This document shows positions 25,001 through 31,532 of a DNA stretch of 33,587 bases, piece by piece. The position numbers were made by a program, and so were the translations under genes. The notes beneath the pieces were generated by a model, which was not told where the DNA came from, did not search any database, and worked only from the letters and a program-made list of their open reading frames with translations. This DNA is from CAYLNM01 sp964385045 (GTDB lineage Bacteria; Planctomycetota; Phycisphaerae; Phycisphaerales; SM1A02): contig CAYLNM010000029.1 of assembly GCA_964385045.1 (NCBI GenBank), positions 1 to 33,587 of the forward strand, written 5' to 3'. Position 1 is the first letter of the stretch; every line of letters starts with the position of its first letter.

Positions 25001-25568
25001 CGTCGCGCGCCCCGTTCCGGACTACGACCTGACGCGGATGCTCCGGTGGTCCGTCGACCTGCACGCACGACACGGACGGCCGGAGGACCTGGTCCGCACC
25101 CTCGGCTGGCTGATCGAGGTGCACCTCATCGAAGGGGCGGAGGACCCGACCGCCGCGCGGGCCGCGTGGCGGGTGGGCCACCGCGACGACCTTCCCGCGG
25201 ACCTGGTGGCGGACGCCGCGCGGCTCGCCGAGCTCGCCCTGATCGAGCGCTCCGCGCGCCCGGACGTCCTGCGGGCGGCCGCGGCGACGCGGCTCCGGGC
25301 GGGCGACGTCGAGGCCGCCGCCGCCCTGCTGCCGATGCTGCTGCTCACGGACGGGGCGCCCGAGTCCCGGGCGATCGCGGCCCTCGTGCGGGCGGCCGAG
25401 AGACGGACCGAGGACGCCCGCACGTTCGCGGCGGCGTTCGCGCGGGGCGTCTCGGCCGACCCGGCGGCGGACGATGCGTCCACGGCCTCGGACGCGGAGC
25501 GAGCGGTGGACGTGCTCGTCCGGACCCGCCTCGGGCGGCAGCTGGCGGCGGCCGGTCTCCTGGACTGA
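22032..25568 (+). CDS. transmembrane Ser/Thr protein kinase with TPR-like sensor region
   Basis: An 1178-residue PknB-type kinase. A planctomycete N-terminal helical cap (residues 1-60, ADVCDLPPEAREGAIRRIC) precedes the kinase domain at about 93-370: LGEGGAGVVY, Lys124 in VAVKLL, catalytic Asp214 in VVHRDLKPANVL, Asp232 in LDFGVAR, then GTPAYMSPEQV. One membrane helix follows at about 384-404 (VIAVALLGLVATSVLAVA), then a Glu/Ala coiled coil with heptads. The long C-terminal part is helical repeats in the TPR style, and by topology lies outside the cytoplasm, which suggests a sensor. All catalytic residues are present. If translation began at GTG 21849 it would gain 61 disordered residues. Partner: the ECF sigma factor encoded immediately upstream. 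Confidence 0.95.
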   Translation: MDPARYRRLRTAFADVCDLPPEAREGAIRRICRGDRDMERDLVALLRESDAPAVDLERARPPTGTAVELLAGAVDALSGRPPSPPRDHPATIGPYRVLGLLGEGGAGVVYRCEQPRPRRTVAVKLLRRATPRMRRRFDLEMEVLGRLEHPGIARVLEGGMDEGDPYIAMELVHGEPIDAYARVRELDPAARLELVEQVAAAVGHAHRRGVVHRDLKPANVLVSSDGRVKVLDFGVARVLDASDARATTLAGMMLGTPAYMSPEQVAGDPGRVDTRADVYALGVLAFELLAGRLPYGLPADAPPSRILAAVSHGPVIRAGDLDRRLRGDLETVLERAMAVDPERRTPSADALAADLARWRRGEPIEARRDSMAYVMRRRLARSRGVIAVALLGLVATSVLAVAAGRQATRAGHLATLEATARTEAERLAAAEAEARGAAEAARAQAVAAREDAESQRDEARAVTAFLVDVFGLADPDVSRAPAASGAEILELAGAAADGAFDGRPRAEAEVRAALGRALLGLGRPAAARNELLRALTLLRTGPDGELEPVGPGEPRLDLPRDELAARHAIRWPLVQAMEDLYDRRRQAHERRAAAEIRALLAPVAPALAAALAELHRASTGGLDDGLPAPIAEVIAAAGALAPDDAESWTILADHLMLEARRLRRERRYEPMLALVDASLEAYRRFLPETNTRITRATQLRFLGLRIRGRAAEAEREGRALLDRLRERLGPGHRHLATIHRSLAYAMIDLDRPEEAIAELRAGIRIADAHDPSSLIAVQLRARLVLLLEAAGGEAELPGLRTRLAETAAASPMNFPIAFGRRSLRPEQAGLEAAWIGIFRALRAGDPEAAGDRAEAMLAELEHLAIDDPRAAVISETQAWWVEDLLMMRGPDDVSRRMIEGAVAVARASPWLHPRKQADAWYRLGLHRLAEGRPSDALAAGERSRTIAAEMDEPRPDIVARAEGLMGRAWDELGEPERARPLLARAVDAMLVARPVPDYDLTRMLRWSVDLHARHGRPEDLVRTLGWLIEVHLIEGAEDPTAARAAWRVGHRDDLPADLVADAARLAELALIERSARPDVLRAAAATRLRAGDVEAAAALLPMLLLTDGAPESRAIAALVRAAERRTEDARTFAAAFARGVSADPAADDASTASDAERAVDVLVRTRLGRQLAAAGLLD

Positions 25569-25790
25569 GCGTCGCGCGGCGCCTGCGCCCGCCCGCGCGC
25601 GCCGCGGTGAACGACTCGCTGCGCCGATCGGTCGTCCCATCCTGCGCCAGCGCCCCCGCCATCCTTCCTTCACACGCCGAACACCTCCAGCACGCCCGCC
25701 GACCGCGCGATCCCTCGACCCTCTCGGTGCGTGGCGACCGGACGTCGGACGCCGCGCCCCATGGAACACGGATCGAGGAGAGACGAAACG

Positions 25791-27632
25791 ATGAAGCGAA
25801 CGATCGCCACCTTCGCCGCCACCGTCGTGCTGGGCACCGCCGCCACCGCCGCGGCCCAGTTCCGCGTGCTGCCCTACCAGATGATGCCCTCCACCGACGG
25901 CATGCGGTTCATCTGGATCACCGAGGCCGAGGTCGCCGGCACCCTGGAGATCTCGGGCGGCGACCTCACCGAGCCCCTGAGCTTCGAGTCGACCCCCGAG
26001 TACCAGGAGCTCATGCAGTACCTGCAGCCCGAGCTCGATCAGGCCGCCGACAACGGCTACACGGTGCTCTCGAACGACAACTGGAAGCACGTCGTCGACG
26101 TGCGGGTGCTCACCCCCGGCACCACCTACGACTACACCGTGACGCAGGGCACCGAGACGTTCTCGGGCACCCTCCGCACCGCCCCCTCGGCCGACGACTG
26201 GACGTCGATCCGGTTCATGGCCATGAGCGACTCGGAGACCGAGCCGCGGGGCAACGTCAACCAGCGCGACTGGACCCCCGGCACCCTCGTCGAGGGATCC
26301 GTCGAGCGGCCCGCGGACTGGCCGGTCGACGGCGCCGGCCGTGACCTCTACCCGCTGACCGAGACCTTCGGCTATCAGCAGAACCTCCGCATCCTCAAGG
26401 AGCGGGACCCGGCCTTCGTCGTCATGCCCGGCGACCTCGTGCAGGGCGGCGGCTACCAGCTCGGCTGGGACGAGTTCTTCCGCCACGGCGCCGGCGAGTA
26501 CGACACGATCTGGACCGATCGCCCGCTGCTGCCGGCCCTGGGCAACTGGGAGAACTTCGCCGCGGTCAACGGCGGCTACGGCGCCGAGGCGGTGCAGCGC
26601 TCGCGGGCCAAGTTCAAGGCCTACTTCGACGCCCCGTCGAACGGCACCCCCGAGCACCAGAACCAGTACTACCGGATCGACTACGGCCCGGTGACCATCA
26701 TCACGCTGGACTCGTCGAACGGCCTCCCGGACGAGACCCGCACCAACCCGACCCCGGGCACCGACATCGGCACCGACACCCAGGAGAACGTGGACATCGA
26801 CACGTATCCGGGCGACGACCTGGCCGACTTCAACCCGGGCAGCGCCCAGTACGAGTGGGCGGTCGCCCAGCTCGAGGGCGCGCGGGCCGACGGCCAGATC
26901 ATCTTCGTCCAGTTCCACCACGCTCCCTACAGCTCGGGCGTCCACGGCTTCCCGATGAGCCACCCGGACTCCTCGGGCCAGGGCGGCACCCCGATGCGGA
27001 TCTACCACCCCGTCTTCGAGGCCAACGGCGTCACCGCGGTCTTCTCCGGCCACTCGGAGATGTTCGAGCGGTCCTTCGTGGACGAGGACGGCGACGGCGC
27101 CGGCGTCCACTACTACGACGTGGGCGTCTCGGGCGACGGCATGCGGGGCGGCCGGGTCGACTCGGTCACCGGCGAGTACGGCGGCCAGAACCCCTTCTCG
27201 CAGTGGACCGCCGACCGTGACGAGCCGGAGCTGTGGGTCGTCGATCCCGACGGCGTCACCCGCCTCGTCGACGGCGGCAAGCACTACGGTCACCTCGAGG
27301 TGAACGTCGCCTCGACCGGCGGCGCCGGCAACGGCACCGTGACCTTCACCCCGGTGTACTCGTTCCCGACGCTCGACGCGAGCTACCAGCCGGTCGGTGA
27401 CACCGAGCGGCGGGTCTACGGCGACCAGGTCGTGGTGGCCCTCGGGTCCGACGGGGCGCCGGTGGCGTTCGACGACGCCTGCCTCGCGGACGCGGACGGC
27501 AGCGGCACCGTCGACTTCGGCGACGTGCTCGCGGTGCTCGGATCGAACGCCGACCTCACCGGCGACGGCGCCAGCGACGTCAGCGACCTGCTGGTGGTGC
27601 TGAACGCCTTCGGCGAGACCTGCACCCCGTGA
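25791..27632 (+). CDS. secreted metallophosphoesterase with dockerin-like tail
   Basis: A 613-residue exported protein. The signal peptide MKRTIATFAATVVLGTAATA is followed by a fibronectin/purple-acid-phosphatase-like N-domain (VDVRVLTPGTTYDYTVTQG). The calcineurin-type domain at about 140-430 has Asp147 (AMSDSETE), GDLV with Asp215, GNWE (251-254) where GNHE or GNHD is usual, His376-His377 in FHHAPYSSG, and GHSEMFERS (His421, Glu423) where GHxH is usual. The tail, about 562-613, has two loops, DADGSGTVDFGDVLAVLG and LTGDGASDVSDLLVVLNAFG. GAGGAG (25775-25780) lies 10 nt before the ATG. It likely cleaves or only binds phosphate esters outside the cell; the replaced residues make activity uncertain. 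It may be co-transcribed with the kinase 222 bp upstream. Confidence 0.9.
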   Translation: MKRTIATFAATVVLGTAATAAAQFRVLPYQMMPSTDGMRFIWITEAEVAGTLEISGGDLTEPLSFESTPEYQELMQYLQPELDQAADNGYTVLSNDNWKHVVDVRVLTPGTTYDYTVTQGTETFSGTLRTAPSADDWTSIRFMAMSDSETEPRGNVNQRDWTPGTLVEGSVERPADWPVDGAGRDLYPLTETFGYQQNLRILKERDPAFVVMPGDLVQGGGYQLGWDEFFRHGAGEYDTIWTDRPLLPALGNWENFAAVNGGYGAEAVQRSRAKFKAYFDAPSNGTPEHQNQYYRIDYGPVTIITLDSSNGLPDETRTNPTPGTDIGTDTQENVDIDTYPGDDLADFNPGSAQYEWAVAQLEGARADGQIIFVQFHHAPYSSGVHGFPMSHPDSSGQGGTPMRIYHPVFEANGVTAVFSGHSEMFERSFVDEDGDGAGVHYYDVGVSGDGMRGGRVDSVTGEYGGQNPFSQWTADRDEPELWVVDPDGVTRLVDGGKHYGHLEVNVASTGGAGNGTVTFTPVYSFPTLDASYQPVGDTERRVYGDQVVVALGSDGAPVAFDDACLADADGSGTVDFGDVLAVLGSNADLTGDGASDVSDLLVVLNAFGETCTP

Positions 27633-27698
27633 CCTGACGGGCTTCCGGACGTTCGCGACTGCCCCGTCGCGACGGTCCCCGTCCGGCGAGCATCGTGG

Positions 27699-27730
27699 CG
27701 CGGCCCCGGTCCGAACGGTCCGGGGCCGCG
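27699..27730 (+). terminator. hairpin between convergent phosphoesterase and kinase genes
   Basis: Perfect 11-bp stem CGCGGCCCCGG / CCGGGGCCGCG with a 10-nt loop that can pair further inside (CCG/CGG). It lies 66 nt after the phosphoesterase stop and may serve both converging transcripts. No T-run is present on either side. The 243-bp gap otherwise holds no gene. Confidence 0.65.
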
Positions 27731-27875
27731 TCGCGCGCCGGGGGGGGCGGGTGACGCGACGGGGCGGCGAGCGTGGGGGGCGCGGGGAGCGCCGGGGGCA
27801 CGCGGGGCCCGGCACTGCGTGACGATCGGCGCGGTGTCGGGCGGGACGGCGCACGTGCGTGCGAGGGACATCGTC

Positions 27876-30656
27876 TCAGCCGTCCAGCCCCAGCTCGCTC
27901 GCCACCGCGTCGAAGGCGGCGAGAAGCCCGTCCCGGCCTTCGGCGGCCGCCGCCGTTCGCTCGGCCCGGAGATGGGCGCTGGCCTCGTCGGCGCGGTCGA
28001 GGGCGGCGAGGGCCCGCGCCCGCACCACCGCCGCGTCGACGCGGGCGCGGCTCGCGGGGCGAGCGATCGCGGCCAGGTCCTCCGCGGTGGCGAGGGCCGC
28101 CGTCCACCGACCCGCCGCGGCCTCGGCGAGCGCCAGCTGACGCATGGTCGCGGCGACCGCGGGATGCTCCGCGCCCCACTGGCGGCGGCGGTCCGGCAGG
28201 ATCGCCGCGAGGACCTCGACGGCCGCCTCGGGCCGGCCGTCGGCCAGCAGCGCCCGCCCGCGCTGGTGCTCGGCGAGGCCGTGACGGATCGAGCCGGGAC
28301 CCCAGGCCTCGGCCGCGCCCGCGGACGCGAGGCTCGCCACCTCGACCGCCCGGCCCGAGCGGCCCGCCCGGAGCAGGTGGACGATCAGCTCGTTGCGAAG
28401 CCCGAGGAGGTTCGGGCTCGACGCCGGCCAGAGGCGGGAGGCGGCGACGTGGGCGTTCTCGAGCAGCGCACCGCCGCGATCGAGCTCGCCGCGCGCGACC
28501 AGGGCCGCCCCGAGCCGGAAGCGGGCCGAGATCGTCCGGCTGTGCGCGGGACCGAGGCGCGCCTCGGCGATCGCGAGCAGCTCGGTGAGGACCTCGACCT
28601 GCTCGGCGTCGCGGCCCGTCCCCTCCAGCGCGATCGCGAGCCGCTCCGCGACCCGCAGGGCGAGGACGCTCTCCCCGCGCCCGTCCGCCCGGAGCCGCGT
28701 CCGCATCGCGAGGAGCCGGTCCACCGCCACCTCGGGCCGGACCTCGCCCGCGATCAGGGTCATGAGCCACGCATGCATCGACAGCTCGTGGTCGGGGCCG
28801 AGCCGGGCCCGCGTCTCGGCCTCGAGGCGGCGGGCGGCGGCGACGCCCTCGGCGTGTCGCTCGGGGTGCAGGGAGAGGGCGTCGGCGAGGTCGATCTCGA
28901 GGGCCAGGCGGCGCTCGGGATCCCGCGGCTCGATGACGGCCTCGGCGGCGAGCGCCCGCTCGAGGGCGGGCACCGCGTCGTCCGGTCGGCCGACCCGCGC
29001 ATAGGCGGTGCCGATCCGGTGCAGCACGTCGGCGCGAAGCGCGGGGGCCTCGGCGAAGCGGGCGTCGGCCGCGCGGGTGGCGACGTCGAGCAGCTCGGCC
29101 ACGGTGACGTCGCGGGCACCGGAGACGTCGGGATCGGCGGCGGCGAGCATGTCCTCGAGGAACCAGGTGCTCACGAACGCGGCCCGCTCGGCCTCGGCCG
29201 CGGCGAGGTCGCGGGCGTCGAGGGCCGCGGCGCGCCCGACGAGCGCCGCGGCCGCCCCGGCCAGGATCGCGAGCGCGGCCGCGCCCCCGAGCCCGCAGGC
29301 CACCGCGTGGCGGCCGACGAAGCGGCGCACGCGATAGGCCGCCGAGGGCCCGACTGCGAGCACCGGCTCCCCGCGAAGGAACCGCTCGAGATCGTCGGCG
29401 AGGGCGGCCGCCGAGTCATAGCGATCGTCGGGATCCCAGGCGACCGCGGTGAGCACGATGCGGTCGAGATCGCCGCGGAGACCGGAGGCGGGGATGGCGG
29501 CCGCGAAGGCGGACGCGGGGGCGGCGGACGCGGGATCCGACGGCTCGTCGGCCGCGGCCGAGGCCGACGTCGACGCCGGGCCGCCGTGCGTGGGGCGCCC
29601 GGAGGCGGTGGCCGCGCGATCGGGGGACGAGGTCGGTGCGGCCCCGGTCGTCCGCCGCGGGCGACCCTCGGCGGTCCGCCGCGCCAGGCGACTCGGCGGC
29701 TCGGCGGGGACCTCGCGATCGGCGGCGAGGGCCACCGTGCGCGGGTCGCGCGGCACGCTCCCGGTCAGGACCTCGCAGAGCACGACCCCGAGGCCGTGCA
29801 CGTCGGTCCGCACGTCGGTCGTCCCGCCCGCCACGAGCTGCTCGGGGCTCATGTACCGCGGCGTGCCGAGCAGGTCGCCGGCCCGCGTGCGCCCGGCCTC
29901 GGCGCCCGGCCCGAGGGCGCGGGCGATCCCGAAGTCGATGACCCGCGGCCGGGGCTCGCCGTCCTGCTCGACCACGAGAACGTTCGACGGCTTCACGTCG
30001 CGATGGATCACGGCCCGCTGGTGGGCGTGATGGATCGCGCGGCAGACGCGCGCGACGAGGGCGACGCGCTCGCGGACGGACAGCCCGCGACGATGGGCGA
30101 AGTCGGTGATCGGCTCGCCATCCACCAGCTCCATCACGACGTACGGCCGGCCGTCGGACAGGCGGCCCGCGTCGAGCACGGCCGCGATCCCGGGATGGCT
30201 CATCCGGGCGAGGGCGTCCCGCTCGATCTCGAAGCGGCGGAGCACCGCCGCCCCGTCGCGCCCGGGCTTCGACACCTTGATCGCGACGTCGCGGACGAGC
30301 GGCGCCCGCTGGCGGGCGCGGACGACGACGCCGAAGCCGCCCTCGCCGAGGACCTCGCCGAGCTCGTAGGGCCCGATGGTCGGCGGCAGGTCGGCGCCGG
30401 GGCGATCGGCGTCCGGGGCTCGGTCCGCTCCGGGCCCGCCACCGGTGGGCGGAGCCGCCGCCGCGGCGTCCTCGCGGTCGTGGGCCTGGAGCAGGCGCTC
30501 GACCGCGGCCCGCAGCGCCGCGTCGCCGGCGCAGCGGGCGGCCAGCACCGCGTCGCGCTCGTCGGGGCTCGCCTCGAGGGCGAGGCCGAAGACGTCCTTG
30601 ACCGCGGCCCAGTCCACCGGCGGGGTGCCGGGACCACGCCCGACGACGGGGCTCAC
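27876..30656 (-). CDS. transmembrane Ser/Thr protein kinase with TPR-like repeats
   Basis: A 926-residue PknB-type kinase, the second in the window. An N-terminal cap (VFGLALEASPDERDAVLAAR) is followed by the kinase domain at about 95-430: LGEGGFGVVV, Lys127 in VAIKVS, Asp220 in VIHRDVKPSNVL, Asp241 in IDFGIAR, GTPRYMSPEQL. A Pro/Ala/Ser/Thr-rich insert at about 315-390 interrupts the domain before RGDLDRIVLTAV, a place where planctomycete kinases often carry a shorter insert. One membrane helix is at about 450-474, and then TPR-like helical repeats run to the end (IGTAYARVGRPDDAVPALER). The GTG start overlaps the sigma stop as GTGA, so the start is well supported and the pair is translationally coupled. 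All catalytic residues are present. Confidence 0.95.
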   Translation of the reverse strand: MSPVVGRGPGTPPVDWAAVKDVFGLALEASPDERDAVLAARCAGDAALRAAVERLLQAHDREDAAAAAPPTGGGPGADRAPDADRPGADLPPTIGPYELGEVLGEGGFGVVVRARQRAPLVRDVAIKVSKPGRDGAAVLRRFEIERDALARMSHPGIAAVLDAGRLSDGRPYVVMELVDGEPITDFAHRRGLSVRERVALVARVCRAIHHAHQRAVIHRDVKPSNVLVVEQDGEPRPRVIDFGIARALGPGAEAGRTRAGDLLGTPRYMSPEQLVAGGTTDVRTDVHGLGVVLCEVLTGSVPRDPRTVALAADREVPAEPPSRLARRTAEGRPRRTTGAAPTSSPDRAATASGRPTHGGPASTSASAAADEPSDPASAAPASAFAAAIPASGLRGDLDRIVLTAVAWDPDDRYDSAAALADDLERFLRGEPVLAVGPSAAYRVRRFVGRHAVACGLGGAAALAILAGAAAALVGRAAALDARDLAAAEAERAAFVSTWFLEDMLAAADPDVSGARDVTVAELLDVATRAADARFAEAPALRADVLHRIGTAYARVGRPDDAVPALERALAAEAVIEPRDPERRLALEIDLADALSLHPERHAEGVAAARRLEAETRARLGPDHELSMHAWLMTLIAGEVRPEVAVDRLLAMRTRLRADGRGESVLALRVAERLAIALEGTGRDAEQVEVLTELLAIAEARLGPAHSRTISARFRLGAALVARGELDRGGALLENAHVAASRLWPASSPNLLGLRNELIVHLLRAGRSGRAVEVASLASAGAAEAWGPGSIRHGLAEHQRGRALLADGRPEAAVEVLAAILPDRRRQWGAEHPAVAATMRQLALAEAAAGRWTAALATAEDLAAIARPASRARVDAAVVRARALAALDRADEASAHLRAERTAAAAEGRDGLLAAFDAVASELGLDG

Positions 30657-31435
30657 GCGGGCGCTCCCGGCCGATCGCCCGCGGCCGACGCGCCGTCGGC
30701 GGCATCATCGCCGTCGATGCCCAGGGCCTCGTGCAGCCACGCGCGGGCGAACGCCCAGTCGCGCTTGCAGGTGCGGTCGCTCACGCCGAGCAGCGCGCCG
30801 ATCTCCTGGAGCTCGAGGCCGGCGAAGAACCGCAGGCGCACGACCTCGGCCGCCCGCGGATCGATCGCGGCGAGCGCGTCCATCGCCTCGTCCAGCTCGA
30901 GGACCTGGGCCGCGTCGACCGAGCTCGCCGCCTCGAGGGCGTCCAGCGGCACGCGGCGCCAGCGGGCGGGGGCAGCGGTCCCGTCCGGGCTCGCGTCCGC
31001 CGGCGACGCCGCGCCGCCGCGGACCTCCCCGCCCCCGCCCCGCTTGCTCGCCATGCGGGCGCGGGCGTGGTCCACCAGCACCCGCCGCATGGTCGTGGCG
31101 GCGGCGGCGAAGAAGGCGGCGCGATCGGCCCAGGGCACGGCGGGCCCGGTCCCGTCGGCCGCTCCGTCGCCCGCGCCCTCGGCCCCCGCGCGGAAGAGCC
31201 GGAGGTACGCCTCGCTCACCAGCGCGGTCGCCCCGAGGGTGTGGTCGCGCCGCTCCCCCCGCATGCGGCGGCGGGCCATCGCGTGAAGGTCCTCGTAGAC
31301 GATGGCCAGCAGATGGTCGCGGGCATCGACGTCACCCGCCGACGAGGCGCGAAGCAGGCGCGTCACGTCGTCCGCCGAGGCGAGGGGCGCCGCGGAGGCC
31401 GGAGATCCGGCGGGTTGCCCGTGCTGCCCGGTCAC
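30653..31435 (-). CDS. ECF-type RNA polymerase sigma factor
   Basis: A 260-residue sigma factor of the same broad group as the one at 21208, but clearly distinct in sequence. Region 2 blocks: LLAIVYEDLHAMARRRM, TLGATALVSEAYLRLFR, AAFFAAAATTMRRVLVDHAR and ASKRGGGGE. A Gly/Ala/Pro-rich spacer leads to region 4, with DPRAAEVVRLRFFAGLELQE and IGALLGVSDRTCKRDWAFAR. An acidic Ala-rich tail follows. The GTG at 31435 is chosen because it precedes the conserved fold by a reasonable margin; ATG 31552 would overlap the end of the upstream surface-protein gene. It is coupled to the kinase by a 4-nt overlap and lies 97 bp after the surface-protein gene, from which it may also be read. Confidence 0.9.
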   Translation of the reverse strand: MTGQHGQPAGSPASAAPLASADDVTRLLRASSAGDVDARDHLLAIVYEDLHAMARRRMRGERRDHTLGATALVSEAYLRLFRAGAEGAGDGAADGTGPAVPWADRAAFFAAAATTMRRVLVDHARARMASKRGGGGEVRGGAASPADASPDGTAAPARWRRVPLDALEAASSVDAAQVLELDEAMDALAAIDPRAAEVVRLRFFAGLELQEIGALLGVSDRTCKRDWAFARAWLHEALGIDGDDAADGASAAGDRPGAPA

Positions 31436-31498
31436 GGCGTCACGATACCGCTCGCCTCCGACGGCCGACAGCCTCCGCCCGCGGATCGGCTGCGCCGG

Positions 31499-31520
31499 GC
31501 GCCGCCGCACGTGGTGGCGC
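31499..31520 (-). terminator. candidate hairpin after the NxxGxxAF surface-protein gene
   Basis: Eight-bp stem GCGCCGCC / GGTGGCGC with one G-T pair and a 6-nt loop, 12 nt downstream of the stop at 31533. It lies before the sigma gene on the same strand, so it could reduce read-through. It is short and lacks a T-run. Confidence 0.35.
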
Positions 31521-31532
31521 GGCCGGTGGCCA

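Noticed and set aside
21417..27854. Open minus-strand frame of 2145 codons
   Set aside because: It lies antisense to the sigma factor, kinase and phosphoesterase genes, has Arg/Gly/His-rich sequence without domains, and results from the lack of stop codons in very G+C-rich DNA.
27819..31286. Open plus-strand frame of 1155 codons
   Set aside because: Antisense to the second kinase and sigma factor, whose motifs and GTGA overlap are decisive; the frame has no recognisable domain.
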